Numbered from the stretch's first letter, positions 15,726 to 26,330 are shown. The stretch: 64,000 bases of DNA from Antarcticirhabdus aurantiaca (GCF_009765365.1 NZ_VTOM01000010.1:62001-126000); one strand, 5' to 3'. The notes: generated from the sequence alone by a model not told the origin. Numbers and translations are program-made.

Positions 15726-15926
15726 CGAGCCTGTCCGTGGGTGCGCGCCGACGCGGCGGAAGGAATATTATCCTGTTGCCGTTTTAGGTCGACCACATCT
15801 TTCTGTCCAGCGCCGCGACCCGAAGGGTTGGCGGGATTGTGTTGAAAAGGCGGCACGCCACCTTTCTCGGCAGCGCTTCGCCTTTATCTCAGCGCGTGCG
15901 GCGACAGTTCGGGACGATTGGCGACG

Positions 15927-16982
15927 ATGGCCTTGCGGTTTGCACCCTATACCTCGGAGGAAACGCGCAAGCGCGCGAGCGAGCCCGGGCGCGGCCGGGA
16001 CGCGGAGGGACCCTTCGACATCCCCCTGAGGGGATGGAAGGACATCGCGATGCGGCTCTACTCGTCCTTCTTCGAGGACCGTGTGATGCTGATCGCGGCG
16101 GGGGCGACTTTCTACCTCCTCCTGGCGCTGTTTCCCGCGCTCGCCGTGTTCGTTTCGCTCTACGGCTTCGTCAACGATCCCGCGACGATCTCCGACCACA
16201 TCGCCTTCATCGGCCAGTTCCTTCCCCAGGCCGGCACCGAGCTCCTGGAGCAGCAGCTCGACAAGCTGGTGAGCCAGGATCCCGCCTCGCTGTCCGTCGG
16301 CTTCGTCAGCGGCCTCCTGTTCGCGCTGTGGAGCGCCAACAACGGCATCAAGACGCTGTTCGAGGCGATGAACGTCGCCTATGGCGAGCAGGAGCAGCGC
16401 TCCTTCCTGAAGCTCAACCTCGTCGCCTTCTGCTTCACGATGGCCTCGATCTTCGTCGGCATCGTGCTCATCACCACGGTCGGCGTCGTGCCGGCGATCA
16501 TGTCGGTCCTGGGGCTCCAGACCTTCACGGACTCGCTGATCGCCGCCTTCCGCTGGCCGGTCGCCTTCGCGCTCATCGTGGTGGCGATCGCGATGATCTA
16601 CCGATACGGGCCGAGCCGGCGGCGGGCGCGCTGGTCCTGGGTGATCTTCGGCGCGCTTCTCACCTCGGTCGTCTGGCTCGCGGCCTCGATCGGCTTTTCC
16701 TGGTACCTGCGCTCCTTCGCCAACTACAACGCCACCTACGGCTCGCTCGGGGCGGTGGTCGGCTTCATGATGTGGGTCTGGGTGTCCTCGTTGATCTTCA
16801 TCATCGGCGCCGAGATCAACGCCGAGATGGAGCACCAGACGGCCGTCGACACGGTGAACAAGCCGGAGCAGCCGATCGGCTCGCGCGGCGCGCGCGTCGC
16901 CGACACGATCGGCAAGAGCACGCGTAAGGACAAGGCGCCGACCGCCGAGCGGCGCGGGCTCTTCGGCAAGCGTCGGCACTGA
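15927..16982 (+). CDS. YihY/BrkB family inner-membrane protein
   Basis: The protein has about six membrane helices, for example [40 protein letters not shown] and [19 protein letters not shown], and the AELN/AEIN-like end motif [11 protein letters not shown] typical of YihY/BrkB. Its function is not firmly known; older links to virulence and RNase BN are not reliable. The C-terminal 50 residues are basic and cytoplasmic. The ATG at 15927 gives 351 residues; a TTG nine bases earlier is possible. It stands alone between the repressor and the serine dehydratase gene. Confidence 0.88.
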   Translation: MALRFAPYTSEETRKRASEPGRGRDAEGPFDIPLRGWKDIAMRLYSSFFEDRVMLIAAGATFYLLLALFPALAVFVSLYGFVNDPATISDHIAFIGQFLPQAGTELLEQQLDKLVSQDPASLSVGFVSGLLFALWSANNGIKTLFEAMNVAYGEQEQRSFLKLNLVAFCFTMASIFVGIVLITTVGVVPAIMSVLGLQTFTDSLIAAFRWPVAFALIVVAIAMIYRYGPSRRRARWSWVIFGALLTSVVWLAASIGFSWYLRSFANYNATYGSLGAVVGFMMWVWVSSLIFIIGAEINAEMEHQTAVDTVNKPEQPIGSRGARVADTIGKSTRKDKAPTAERRGLFGKRRH

Positions 16983-17064
16983 ACGCCCTGGCGACGTCGC
17001 AAACGCGAAACCGCGCGGAGGCGAGACGAGGATAGGATCGCGGGCGAGCTCCAGGGGAGACCCC

Positions 17065-18444
17065 ATGTCCGTCAGCGCCTTCGACCTCTTCAAGATCGGC
17101 ATCGGCCCGTCCTCCTCCCATACCGTCGGACCGATGTGGGCGGCGCGGCGCTGGCTCGACCGGCTCGCCGCACGCAGCGTCAAGGGACAGGTCGCACACG
17201 TCTCGGCGCGGCTCTACGGCTCGCTGGCGCTGACCGGCAAGGGCCACGCGACGGACAAGGCGGTGATCCTCGGACTCGCCGGCCTGCGCCCCGACACGCT
17301 CGACCCGGACGATGCCGAGGATCTCTACGGCTTCATCCGCGACAAGGGCGAGCTGCAGCTCGACCGGCAGCAGCGCGTGCCCTTCCGCGAGGGGCAGGAG
17401 CTTCTCTTCCTCATGCGCGAGAAGCTGCCGCACCACCCCAACGGCATGCGCTTCTCGGCCTTCGACAAGGATGGCCTGCTTCTCGACGAGGCCGATTACT
17501 ACTCGGTCGGCGGCGGCTTCGTGGTCTCGGCGGAGGATGCTGCAGGGGAAGCGCCGGTGCTGTCCAACGCGCGCGCGCCCTACGAATTCCGCTCGGGCGC
17601 GGAGCTCCTGGCGATCGCGGAGCGCGAAAATCTGTCGATCGCGCAGATCGTGCTCGCCAACGAGGAAACCTGGCGCTCAAGGACGGAGGTGCGCGAGGGG
17701 CTTCTCGCGATCCGCCAGGCGATGTTCGACTCGATCGAGCGGGGATGCCGGATGGACGGCATCCTTCCGGGCGGCCTGAAGGTGCGCCGGCGGGCGAAGC
17801 AGCTCCACACGGAGCTGCTGAAGCGCCCCGAGCAGGCGCTGCGCGATCCCCTGACGACGCTCGACTGGGTGAACCTCTACGCGCTCGCCGTGAACGAGGA
17901 GAACGCCGCCGGCGGACGCGTCGTGACGGCCCCGACCAACGGCGCGGCCGGGGTCATCCCGGCGGTGCTGGCCTATTACGAGCGCTTCGTCCATGGCGCG
18001 AGCGAGACGGGCGTCGTCGACTTCCTCGCGACCGCCGCGGCGCTCGGCGCGCTCTACAAGCAGAACGCCTCGATCTCGGCGGCGGAGATGGGCTGCCAGG
18101 GGGAGGTGGGGGTCGCCTGCTCGATGGCGGCGGGAGCGCTCTGCGCCGTTCTCGGCGGGAGCCCCGCGCAGGTCGAGAACGCCGCCGAGATCGCGATGGA
18201 GCACAATCTCGGCCTCACCTGCGATCCGATCGGCGGTCTCGTCCAGATTCCCTGCATCGAGCGCAACACGATGGGGGCGGTGAAGGCGATCAACGCGGCG
18301 CGCCTGGCGCTGCGCGGCGACGGCACGCACTTCGTCTCGCTCGACAGCGTCATCGAGACCATGCGTCAGACCGGCGTCGACATGAGCGAGAAGTACAAGG
18401 AAACGGCGCTCGGCGGCCTCGCGGTGAACGTGACCTTGTGCTGA
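17065..18444 (+). CDS. sdaA: L-serine ammonia-lyase (single-chain, 4Fe-4S)
   Basis: The enzyme deaminates L-serine to pyruvate and ammonia in the cytoplasm. It is the one-chain bacterial type of 459 residues: the beta domain opens with [19 protein letters not shown] and the alpha domain contains [13 protein letters not shown]. Cysteines that should bind the oxygen-labile 4Fe-4S cluster are present ([11 protein letters not shown], then CDPIGG and IPCIERN), and the C-terminal Cys of the family ends the protein. AGGGGAG lies six bases before the ATG. It is followed by a hairpin terminator and convergent SH3-protein gene, so it is monocistronic. Confidence 0.95.
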   Translation: MSVSAFDLFKIGIGPSSSHTVGPMWAARRWLDRLAARSVKGQVAHVSARLYGSLALTGKGHATDKAVILGLAGLRPDTLDPDDAEDLYGFIRDKGELQLDRQQRVPFREGQELLFLMREKLPHHPNGMRFSAFDKDGLLLDEADYYSVGGGFVVSAEDAAGEAPVLSNARAPYEFRSGAELLAIAERENLSIAQIVLANEETWRSRTEVREGLLAIRQAMFDSIERGCRMDGILPGGLKVRRRAKQLHTELLKRPEQALRDPLTTLDWVNLYALAVNEENAAGGRVVTAPTNGAAGVIPAVLAYYERFVHGASETGVVDFLATAAALGALYKQNASISAAEMGCQGEVGVACSMAAGALCAVLGGSPAQVENAAEIAMEHNLGLTCDPIGGLVQIPCIERNTMGAVKAINAARLALRGDGTHFVSLDSVIETMRQTGVDMSEKYKETALGGLAVNVTLC

Positions 18445-18496
18445 CCGGGCGAGGCGCGGCGCGGCGCCAGGTCAGCCCGCGGCCGTGAGCCTTCCG

Positions 18497-18525
18497 TTTC
18501 GCCGCCCTTGCGGATGGCGGCGAAA
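18497..18525. terminator. Hairpin between sdaA and the SH3-protein gene
   Basis: TTTCGCCGCC at 18497-18506 pairs perfectly with GGCGGCGAAA at 18516-18525 around a nine-base loop. It lies between two convergent genes and has A and T at the stem base on both strands, so it can serve both as an intrinsic terminator. Confidence 0.6.
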
Positions 18526-18552
18526 AGGCGCGGTTCTGAGCGAGGCTCCGCG

Positions 18553-19761
18553 CTATTGCGACGTCGAAACGAAGTCCTTGAAGACGAAGCCGCGGCGGCC
18601 GTCCGGGGTGACGACCTCGCACCACAGCTCGCAGGCGATCACCTGAATCGCGCTGCCGCCGGCGACGGTGCCGAGGATCGCCGCGCCCCGCTCGCCGCTC
18701 GCCCGCAGGTTCACCGGAGAAACGATGCGGCCCGACCGTCCGCCTTGAGGCGGGGGGAGGGACGCCGTCTCGGTCGCCTGCGCCGGGGCATCCGCCGGCG
18801 GCTGCGGCTCGGAAACAGGTGCCGGCGCGGCGACGAGTTCGTCCGCGGCGGGCGCCGGGGGCTCGGAATCCGCCGCGGTGGAAGCGGGGGCGGGCTCGGG
18901 CTCGACAGGTGCAGCGACGCTCGGCGCGGGCGGCGGCGCGGCCGGCGCGGTCGCGACGACCGGCGGGGGCTCGACGCGGGTCGGCGCCGGCAGGGGGGCG
19001 GTCTCGGTCTCATCGTCGGCCGGGCCCGTATCGATCACCCGCATGGCGGGCGCGGCGGGGTGCTCAGGCGCGGCGGTCACCGGGGCCGGCGCTTGGCTGG
19101 CTGCAACCGGCTGCGAGGCCGCGGGCGGGGGAAGGCTCTCGCGCAGCGCGTCGGCCAGCTCGGCGTCGTCGTCGGCCGGGGCGGCGGACTGCGCCTCGGG
19201 AGCCGCGTCGGCCGTCCAGCGCTCCATCCAGCGGGCCTGTGGAGCGGTGCCCGTGGTGGTGGCGTCGACCGCTGGATTGCTCGGGGCGGGGAGAGGCGAC
19301 GGCGTGGCGGGTGCTTGCGGAGCGGGTGTCTCGGTGCCTGACGCGCGCACGGGCGCTGCATCCGGCGAGGCATCGCTGGCCGTTTCCATCGTCGCGTTCA
19401 CGGCCGGCTCGACGGACGCCACCTGCTGCTCCACCGGCGCGACGCTCTCGCCGCCCGGCATGAAGAGGAGCGCGAGTACGCTGCCGCCGGCGATCAGCGA
19501 TACGGCCGCGACCGTGCCGTAGAGCGCCATTCGCAGGCGCGAAGGGCGGGCATCGGCGGGAAACAGGTCGGCATGGGTGATCGGCTGGCGCTGCGTGACG
19601 TGGGCCACGCTGTCGGACAGCCGGCCGTCGGCCTGCCGCCAACGGTCCGCCGCGGCCCGGGCGAGACCGGACTCGATCTCCGGGGGCGCGCTAGAGTTGC
19701 GGTCCCCCTTTGTCGAATGCGGTTCGGATTCGAACCGCACCGATCCCTTCCTCTCTGCCAT
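18553..19761 (-). CDS. Membrane-anchored SH3-domain protein with long Ala/Pro-rich linker
   Basis: The 402-residue protein has a cytoplasmic N-terminus of about 75 residues, one membrane helix (MALYGTVAAVSLIAGGSVLALLFM), a periplasmic Ala/Pro/Glu-rich linker of some 230 residues, and a C-terminal bacterial SH3 domain (VSPVNLRASGERGAAILGTV, then CELWCEVVTPDGRRGFVFKD). Bacterial SH3 domains often bind cell-wall peptides, so an envelope role is likely. The ATG at 19761 has GGAAGG six bases upstream. The linker produces long open frames on the other strand, which are not genes. Confidence 0.8.
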   Translation of the reverse strand: MAERKGSVRFESEPHSTKGDRNSSAPPEIESGLARAAADRWRQADGRLSDSVAHVTQRQPITHADLFPADARPSRLRMALYGTVAAVSLIAGGSVLALLFMPGGESVAPVEQQVASVEPAVNATMETASDASPDAAPVRASGTETPAPQAPATPSPLPAPSNPAVDATTTGTAPQARWMERWTADAAPEAQSAAPADDDAELADALRESLPPPAASQPVAASQAPAPVTAAPEHPAAPAMRVIDTGPADDETETAPLPAPTRVEPPPVVATAPAAPPPAPSVAAPVEPEPAPASTAADSEPPAPAADELVAAPAPVSEPQPPADAPAQATETASLPPPQGGRSGRIVSPVNLRASGERGAAILGTVAGGSAIQVIACELWCEVVTPDGRRGFVFKDFVSTSQ

Positions 19762-20080
19762 GTCGACCTTCCCGCCTCGACGTCGTCGCCAATCGACGCC
19801 AAAAAATCCCCTATCTCCGCAACAACATCACGAAGAGGGAAATTTGGTGGCGACCCTTTGCCTTCGACGCATTCTGTCCCAGATCGGCACGGATTCGCCA
19901 GGACGTTCTCTGCCTTATGCGCGAGCAGGCGAGATACGCGCAAGGCTTCCTTCAAGTTGCCCATCCCGGAAGCAGATTGTGGAGCGATCCGCCACGTTCC
20001 GGTGGTAGGTCGCACCCTGCGGTAGCGGAACCGGATCCGATGGTCCCGCCGACGGCAGGGCAGCCATGCTGCAGTGCGGT
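19762..20080. other. Intergenic stretch, no gene seen
   Basis: About 319 bases between the fadJ-like stop and the SH3-protein start, both on the minus strand. It is somewhat lower in GC near 19800-19860 and could hold the SH3-gene promoter. I see no clear terminator, RNA gene or repeat. Confidence 0.5.
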
Positions 20081-22285
20081 TCAGGCGGCGCGGGCCTCCT
20101 CCCGGGCGCCGAATCGGCCGTAGAAGGTCTCGTCGCGCTCCGCCATCTCCCGCAGCAGCGGGATCGGGCGGAAGTGCTCGCCGTGCTTGTCGGCCAGACG
20201 ATCGCAGAGCGCGACGAAGCGCCTCAGCCCCATCCCGTCGATATAGGACAGCGTGCCGCCGGTATGGGGCGCGTAGCCGAAGCCGAGGATGGAGCCGACG
20301 TCGGCCTCGCGCGGATCGGTGACGACGCCTTCCGCGACGGTGCGGGCCGCCTCCAGCGCCATGGTGACGAGGAAGCGTGATTTCAGCTCCGCGAAGTCGA
20401 CCTCCTCCGGCTTCTTCTGCGGGAAAAGGTCCTTGAGACCGACCCAGAGGTGCTTCTTGGCCGGCTTCTCGGGATAGTCGTAGAAGCCCTTGCCGGCCTT
20501 GCGGCCGAGACGACCTTCGTTGACCAGCCGTTCCACCAGGGCGAAGTGACGCGGATCGACGGCGTCCTTGCCCAGGTCGCGCATGGTCGCCTTCATGATC
20601 TTGTGGGACAGGTCGACCGCCGTCTCGTCGTTGAGGGCCAGAGGGCCGACCGGCATGCCGGCGAACTTGGCGGCGTTCTCGATCATCGCGGCCGGCACGC
20701 CCTCGACCAGCATGTCGTAGGCCTCCGAGATATAGCGAAGGAAGCAGCGGTTGGCGAAGAAGCCGCGGGTGTCGTTGACGACGATCGGCGTCTTCTTGAT
20801 CGCGCGCACGAAGTCGAGCGCGACGGCGAGGGCCTCGTCGCCCGTTTCCTTGCCGAGGATCACCTCGGTCAGCATCATCCGATCCACCGGCGAGAAGAAG
20901 TGGATGCCGATGAATCGGGCCTTGTCGGGGACGGTTTCCGCGAGGCTGGTGATCGGGATGGTGGACGTGTTGGAGGCGTAGATCGCGCCCTCTTTCAGGA
21001 CCGCCGCGACCTGCTTCGTCACGGCGTTCTTCACCTCGCGGTCCTCGAAGACGGCCTCGACCACGAGGTCGCAGGCCGAGAGCGCGGCGTAGTCGGGCGT
21101 GGCGGTGATGCGGCCGAGAAGCGCGCGCGCCTCCTCCTGCGTCATGCGCCCCTTGGCGACGAGCCCTTCCGCGAGCGTCTGGGAATGCTGGCGACCCTTG
21201 TCGGCGGCGGCCTGATCGCGGTCGAGGAGAACGACGTCGAGGCCGCTCTTGGCCGCCACATAGCCGATGCCGGCGCCCATGAAGCCGGCGCCGACGATGC
21301 CGACGCACCTGAGCTTGGTCGGGGGAACGTTCGCGGGACGTCGCGCGCCCTTGTTGAGCGCCTGCATGGAGACGAAGAGCGAGCGGATCATCATCCGCGC
21401 TTCCGTCGTCTGGATCACTTGCGTGAAGTAGCGCTGCTCGACGCGCAGCGCCGCGTCCATCGGCAGCAGAAGGCCCTCGTAGACGCACTTCACGACCGCG
21501 CGTGCGGCCGGGTAGTTGTCGGCGGTTTCCTTGCGGTAGAGCGAGGCGACGGCGGGCCAGACCTGGGCCCCGGCCGGCGAGTAGACCGGGCCGGAGGGCA
21601 GCTTGAAGCCCTTCTCGTCCCAGGGCTTGACCGGCGAGAGGCCGGCCTTGAGGAGCGCCTTCGCCTTGTCGACCAGCTCGCCCGCCGGCACAACAGCGTC
21701 GACGAGCTTCATCTTCAGCGCCTTGTCGGGCGAGAGCGTCGTGCCCTGGAGGAGGAGCTGCAGCGCTTCCTGCGTGCCGGTCATGCGCGCGACGCGCTGC
21801 GTGCCGCCGGCGCCGGGGAAGATGCCGACCTTGATCTCCGGCAGGCCCATGGCCGCGGTGTCGCTGACGACGCGGGCGTGGCAGGCCAGCGCCAGCTCGA
21901 AGCCGCCGCCCATGCAGGTGCCGTTGATCGCGGCGACGAAGGGCTTCCCGCAGGTCTCGATCTTGCGCCACAGCCAGGACATGCGACCGACGCCCTCGAA
22001 GAGCGCCTTGATCGCCTCGTCCGGGTTGTCGCGCTTCTTCGCCTCGAAGGCGGCGAACATGCCCGACAGCATCTTCAGGTCCGCGCCGCCGGTGAAGGAG
22101 CCTGTCTTGCCGGAGGTGAAGACCGCACCAGTTACCTTGCCGTCGGCGACGAGCGCGTCGACGATGCCGTCGATCTCGTCCATCACTTCGGCCGTGAAGA
22201 CATTCATCGACCGGTCCGGCATATCCCAGACGACCAGAGCAACGCCGTCGCCATCGATCTCGACGGAAAGGTTCGTCGTGTTCAT
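20081..22285 (-). CDS. fadJ: Enoyl-CoA hydratase / 3-hydroxyacyl-CoA dehydrogenase (FadJ/FadB type)
   Basis: This bifunctional beta-oxidation enzyme hydrates enoyl-CoA and oxidises the 3-hydroxyacyl-CoA with NAD. The hydratase half spans about residues 1-190 (SFTGGADLKML, INGTCMGGGFELALACHARV, LPEIKVGIFPGAGGTQR). The dehydrogenase half starts at about 310 with the Rossmann motif GIVGAGFMGAGIGYVAAKSG, followed by SNTSTIPITSLA and IGIHFFSPVDRM, then two C-terminal domains (DTRGFFANRCF). At 734 residues it is full length. GGGAGAAG lies before the ATG. It is on the same strand as the thiolase and acyl-CoA dehydrogenase genes but separated by the opposite-strand EAL gene, so it has its own promoter. 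Confidence 0.93.
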   Translation of the reverse strand: MNTTNLSVEIDGDGVALVVWDMPDRSMNVFTAEVMDEIDGIVDALVADGKVTGAVFTSGKTGSFTGGADLKMLSGMFAAFEAKKRDNPDEAIKALFEGVGRMSWLWRKIETCGKPFVAAINGTCMGGGFELALACHARVVSDTAAMGLPEIKVGIFPGAGGTQRVARMTGTQEALQLLLQGTTLSPDKALKMKLVDAVVPAGELVDKAKALLKAGLSPVKPWDEKGFKLPSGPVYSPAGAQVWPAVASLYRKETADNYPAARAVVKCVYEGLLLPMDAALRVEQRYFTQVIQTTEARMMIRSLFVSMQALNKGARRPANVPPTKLRCVGIVGAGFMGAGIGYVAAKSGLDVVLLDRDQAAADKGRQHSQTLAEGLVAKGRMTQEEARALLGRITATPDYAALSACDLVVEAVFEDREVKNAVTKQVAAVLKEGAIYASNTSTIPITSLAETVPDKARFIGIHFFSPVDRMMLTEVILGKETGDEALAVALDFVRAIKKTPIVVNDTRGFFANRCFLRYISEAYDMLVEGVPAAMIENAAKFAGMPVGPLALNDETAVDLSHKIMKATMRDLGKDAVDPRHFALVERLVNEGRLGRKAGKGFYDYPEKPAKKHLWVGLKDLFPQKKPEEVDFAELKSRFLVTMALEAARTVAEGVVTDPREADVGSILGFGYAPHTGGTLSYIDGMGLRRFVALCDRLADKHGEHFRPIPLLREMAERDETFYGRFGAREEARAA

Positions 22286-22464
22286 TTCACTTCTCCCATG
22301 GGCGCGATTCGTAAGCGATACTTTGCGTCGCGCGGGCCGGCGTAGTCGCGACGCGATTTTTCGTGGCCGGCCATTTCGGCTAGGATGCCGCGATTAAAGG
22401 GCCGATAAGGTTCTAAACCTAAAGTGGGGTCCGATTTTCTCTTCAACCCGACGGACCTGCCCCC

Positions 22465-23220
22465 ATGGATCGAACCTGCCCCGGCTGCCAGGACGGCGCC
22501 AAGCTCGACTTCGACTTCTCCATGGCTTTCCAGCCGATCTTCGACGTCGGCGAGAACCGCATCTGGGGTTACGAGTCGCTCGTGCGCGGCCTGAACGGCG
22601 AAGGCGCGGGCGCGATCCTGTCGCGCGTGGCCGACAGCCAGAAGTACCGCTTCGATCAGGCCTGCCGCATCAAGGCGATCGAGCTCGCCTCGCGCCTGTT
22701 TCCGGCCGGCGAGCAGCGCCAGCTCTCGATCAACTTCCTGCCCAACGCCGTCTACGAGCCGGCGGCCTGCCTTCGCGCCACGCTCGCCGCCGCCAAGCGC
22801 TCCGGCTTCCCGAAGAGCTCGATCATGTTCGAGTTCACCGAGAACGAGATGGTGCAGGACACAGCCCATCTCAGGAACATCATCGCCGAATATCGCCGCC
22901 ACGGATTCATCACGGCGATCGACGACTTCGGCGCCGGCTATGCCGGGCTCGGGCTTCTCGCCGACTTCCAGCCGGACCTCATCAAGATCGACATGAAGCT
23001 CGTGCGCGGCATCGACACGAGCCGGGCGCGCCAGTCGATCGTCGCCGGCATGATGCACGTCGCGCGCGACCTCGACATCCGCGTGCTGGCGGAGGGCATC
23101 GAAACCGAGAACGAATACCGGGTGCTGCGCGCGGCCGGCGTCAACCTGTTCCAGGGCTACTGGTTCGCCAAGCCCGCCTTCGAGGCCCTGCCGGACCTCG
23201 ACATGGCGAAGGCGGCGTGA
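22465..23220 (+). CDS. EAL-domain cyclic-di-GMP phosphodiesterase
   Basis: The protein should hydrolyse cyclic di-GMP. It is a stand-alone EAL domain of 251 residues with almost no extra sequence. The signature reads E37-S-L (YESLVRG) rather than E-A-L, but other catalytic and metal-binding residues are visible: the Asn of LSINFLP, the second Glu in FEFTENEM, the double Asp in AIDDFGAGYAG, the Lys in LIKIDMKLV, the Glu in AEGIET and the Gln in FQGYWFAKP. The short N-terminus holds a CPGC pair. No sensor or membrane domain is present, so it is cytoplasmic. It sits, on the opposite strand, between the fadJ-like and thiolase genes and converges on the thiolase with a 26-bp gap. Confidence 0.9.
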   Translation: MDRTCPGCQDGAKLDFDFSMAFQPIFDVGENRIWGYESLVRGLNGEGAGAILSRVADSQKYRFDQACRIKAIELASRLFPAGEQRQLSINFLPNAVYEPAACLRATLAAAKRSGFPKSSIMFEFTENEMVQDTAHLRNIIAEYRRHGFITAIDDFGAGYAGLGLLADFQPDLIKIDMKLVRGIDTSRARQSIVAGMMHVARDLDIRVLAEGIETENEYRVLRAAGVNLFQGYWFAKPAFEALPDLDMAKAA

Positions 23221-23246
23221 GGCCCGCCGGCGCATGAGACGGGGGC

Positions 23247-24455
23247 TCACACCCGCTCGATGATCGTCGCCGTGCCCATGCCGGCGCCGATGCACAGGGT
23301 GACGAGGGCGGTCTGCTTGTTCGTGCGCTCCAGCTCGTCGAGGACGGTTCCGAGGATCATCGCGCCCGTCGCCCCCAGCGGATGGCCCATGGCGATGGCG
23401 CCGCCATTGACGTTGATCCGGTCGGACGGGATGTCGAAGGCCTGGATGTAGCGCAGCACGACGGCGGCGAAGGCCTCGTTCAGCTCGAAGAGGTCGATGT
23501 CCGAGAGCGCCATGCCCGACCGCTTCAGGAGCTTCTCGGTGACGTCCACCGGCCCGGTCAGCATGAGCGCCGGATCGGAGCCGATCGAGGCGAAGGCGCG
23601 GATGCGGGCGCGCGGCTTCAGGCCGAGGGTCTCGCCGCCGGCCTTGGAGCCGAGAAGCACGGCCGCCGCGCCGTCGACGATGCCCGACGAGTTGCCGGCA
23701 TGGTGGACGTGGTTGACCGCCTCGATCTCGGGATGGGCCTGGCTCGCCACGGCGTCGTAGCCGCCCATCTCGCCCATGACGGCGAAGGAGGCGTTGAGCG
23801 AGCCGAGCGACTGCATGTCGGTGCCCGGGCGCATGTGCTCGTCGCGGTCGAGGATCAGGAGGCCGTTCTGGTCCTTGACCGGCACCACGGAGCGGGCGAA
23901 GCGGCCCTCGCTCCAGGCGGCGGCCGCGCGCTTCTGGGACTCGACGGCATAGGCGTCGACGTCGTCTCGGCTGAAGCCGTACTTCGTGGCGATGAGGTCG
24001 GCCGAGACGCCCTGCGGCATGAAGTAGGCGGGAATGCCGACCGAGGGGTCCATCACCCAGGCGCCGCCCGACATGCCCATGCCGACGCGCGACATGGACT
24101 CGACGCCGCCCGCGATCACCAGCTCGTCGGAGCCCGCCGCGATCTTCGCCGCGCCGAGGTTGATCGCGTCGAGGCCCGAGGCGCAGAAGCGCGAGATCTG
24201 CATGCCGGGCGCGGCGAAGGCGTAGCCCGCCTCGAAGGCGGCGGCCTTGGGGATGACCGAGCCGGCCTCGCCGACGGGATCGACGCAGCCGAAGATGATG
24301 TCGTCGACTTGGCTTGTCGGGATGCCGTTGCGCTCGCGCAGGGCTTCGAGGACCTTGGCGCCGAGCCGCACGGCCGGCACCTCGTGCAGCGAGCCGTCTT
24401 TCTTGCCGCGCCCGCGCGGCGTGCGCACGTGATCGTAGATAAAGGCGTCGGTCAT
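23247..24455 (-). CDS. fadA: Acetyl-CoA C-acyltransferase (thiolase, FadA/FadI type)
   Basis: The enzyme performs the thiolytic last step of beta-oxidation. The nucleophilic Cys is in [12 protein letters not shown], the catalytic His in [10 protein letters not shown] and the second Cys in [10 protein letters not shown]. The 402-residue length fits. It lies 81 bp after the acyl-CoA dehydrogenase on the same strand and is probably in one operon with it, under the MerR regulator upstream. The partner hydratase/dehydrogenase lies about 1 kb further downstream. The context of three beta-oxidation genes favours a degradative thiolase over a biosynthetic acetoacetyl-CoA thiolase. Confidence 0.92.
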   Translation of the reverse strand: MTDAFIYDHVRTPRGRGKKDGSLHEVPAVRLGAKVLEALRERNGIPTSQVDDIIFGCVDPVGEAGSVIPKAAAFEAGYAFAAPGMQISRFCASGLDAINLGAAKIAAGSDELVIAGGVESMSRVGMGMSGGAWVMDPSVGIPAYFMPQGVSADLIATKYGFSRDDVDAYAVESQKRAAAAWSEGRFARSVVPVKDQNGLLILDRDEHMRPGTDMQSLGSLNASFAVMGEMGGYDAVASQAHPEIEAVNHVHHAGNSSGIVDGAAAVLLGSKAGGETLGLKPRARIRAFASIGSDPALMLTGPVDVTEKLLKRSGMALSDIDLFELNEAFAAVVLRYIQAFDIPSDRINVNGGAIAMGHPLGATGAMILGTVLDELERTNKQTALVTLCIGAGMGTATIIERV

Positions 24456-24536
24456 GGGCTTGGCCTCCCGGTCGGTCGGATGTCGTGGTGCGGCGCGCGG
24501 CTCGACCCGTCAGGGTAAGGCGCCCGCGCGAAAAGT

Positions 24537-26330
24537 TCAGAACGCCTCGGCGTCGAGCGCCATGAGGGAGCCGGCTCCCGACGCGATGCGGGCGAGGTGG
24601 GCGCCGGTCTCGGGCATGATGCGATCAGCGAAGAAGCGGGCGGTGGCGAGCTTGGCCCGCATGAAGTCGGCGTCGCCCCGGCCTTCCTCGAGGGCGTTTC
24701 CGGCAGCCTGGGCGGAGACGGCCCAGACGTAGCCCAGCGCCACCAGGCCGAAGAGGTGCATCATGTCGTTGGAGGCGGCGCCGGCATTGTCGGGATCGAC
24801 CTTGGCGTTCTCCATCAGCCAGCCGAGCGCTTGTCGGAGGTCGCCCATGCCGCGCTTCAGGCTCTTCAGGAGCGGAGCCAGACGCTCGTCGTTCGCGTGC
24901 TCCTCGCAGAAGCCGGCGGCGAGCCGGAGGAAGTCCTGGACGGCGCGGCCGTTGTTCAGCGTGAGCTTGCGGCCGACGAGGTCGAGGGCCTGGATGCCGT
25001 TGGCGCCCTCGTAGATCTGGGCGATGCGCGCGTCGCGCACGAACTGCTCCATGCCCCATTCACGGATATAGCCGTGGCCGCCATAGACCTGCTGGGCCAT
25101 CACGGCGTTCTCGAAGCCCTTGTCGGTGAGGACACCCTTGATGATCGGGGTCATCAGCCCCATCCAGTCGTCGCCGTCCTGCCGGACGCCCATATCCGCG
25201 GCACGATGGGCGAGGTCGCCCTGGAAGGCGGTCCAGAGGATCAGCGCCCGGCCGCCCTCGTTGAAGGCGCGCATGGTCATCAGCATGCGGCGGATGTCGG
25301 GATGGACGATCAGCGGGTCGGCGGGCTTGTCGGGCGCCTTGCGGCCGGTGAGCGAGCGGCCCTGCAGACGGTCGCGGGCATAGGTGACGGCGTTCTGGTA
25401 GGCGATCTCGGAGACCGCGAGCCCTTGCAGGCCGACGCCGAGGCGGGCCTCGTTCATCATGGTGAACATGGCCTTGAGGCCGCTGTTCGCCTCGCCGACG
25501 AGCCATCCGACCGCCCCGTCATAGTTCATGACGCAGGTGGCGTTGCCGTGGATCCCCATCTTCTCCTCGATGGCGCCGCAGGAGAGGGCGTTGCGCGCGC
25601 CCGGATTTCCGTCGGCGTCGGGGAGGAACTTCGGCACGACGAAGAGCGAGATGCCCTTCACGCCCGCCGGCGCGCCCTCAATGCGGGCGAGGACGAGGTG
25701 GACGATGTTCTCCGCGAGGTCGTGCTCGCCGGCGGAGATGAAGATCTTCTGGCCCGTGACGCGGAACGAGCCGTCCTCGGCCGGCACCGCCATGGTGCGC
25801 AGGAGGCCGAGATCCGTGCCGCAATGGGGCTCGGTGAGGTTCATCGTGCCGGTCCACGAACCCTCGATCATCTTCGGAAGGTAGAGCGCCTTCTGCTCGT
25901 CGCTTCCGTGGCTCTCGATCGCCGCGACCGCGCCGCGGGTGAGGCCGGGATACATGGCGAAGGCCATGTTGGCGGCGGAGAAGAACTCGTTGACCGCGGT
26001 GCCGATCACGTGGGGCAGGCCCTGGCCGCCGAACGCCTCCGATGCCGACAAGCCGCCCCAGCCGCCCTCGCGGAACAGGGCGTAGGCCTCGCGGAAACCG
26101 GCGGGTGTCGTGACGGAGCCGTCGGCGTGGCGGGTGCAGCCCTCGCGGTCGCCGATCTGGTTGAGCGGTTGAAGGACGTCCGAGGCGATGCGGCCGGCCT
26201 CGGTCAGGATCGCCTCGACGACGTCGGCGGTGAGATCGGAGGCGCCGGGAAGGCCGGCCTGCCCGGGCAGGCCGATGACCTCGTTCAGCACGAACAGCGT
26301 GTCGGCGACGGGCGCGGCGTAGGTCGGCAT
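24537..26330 (-). CDS. Acyl-CoA dehydrogenase, long form with C-terminal extension
   Basis: The flavoprotein oxidises acyl-CoA to enoyl-CoA, the first beta-oxidation step. At 597 residues it is the long type, with the usual alpha-beta-alpha core (NLTEPHCGTDLG, VTGQKIFISAGEHD, then VYGGHGYIREWGMEQFVRDA with the catalytic-Glu segment QIYEGANGIQALD) and a helical C-terminal domain of about 130 residues. I used the ATG at 26330, which has GGGGAGAG upstream. The clear operator palindrome sits 41 bp before this start and the MerR regulator gene lies just beyond, so the gene should be the direct target of that regulator. Confidence 0.93.
   Translation of the reverse strand: MPTYAAPVADTLFVLNEVIGLPGQAGLPGASDLTADVVEAILTEAGRIASDVLQPLNQIGDREGCTRHADGSVTTPAGFREAYALFREGGWGGLSASEAFGGQGLPHVIGTAVNEFFSAANMAFAMYPGLTRGAVAAIESHGSDEQKALYLPKMIEGSWTGTMNLTEPHCGTDLGLLRTMAVPAEDGSFRVTGQKIFISAGEHDLAENIVHLVLARIEGAPAGVKGISLFVVPKFLPDADGNPGARNALSCGAIEEKMGIHGNATCVMNYDGAVGWLVGEANSGLKAMFTMMNEARLGVGLQGLAVSEIAYQNAVTYARDRLQGRSLTGRKAPDKPADPLIVHPDIRRMLMTMRAFNEGGRALILWTAFQGDLAHRAADMGVRQDGDDWMGLMTPIIKGVLTDKGFENAVMAQQVYGGHGYIREWGMEQFVRDARIAQIYEGANGIQALDLVGRKLTLNNGRAVQDFLRLAAGFCEEHANDERLAPLLKSLKRGMGDLRQALGWLMENAKVDPDNAGAASNDMMHLFGLVALGYVWAVSAQAAGNALEEGRGDADFMRAKLATARFFADRIMPETGAHLARIASGAGSLMALDAEAF

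Noticed and set aside
18700-19450. Tandem-repeat-like Ala/Pro-coding stretch that could be mistaken for a DNA repeat array
   Set aside because: It is the linker of the SH3 protein; the units differ in length and sequence and no regular period is seen.
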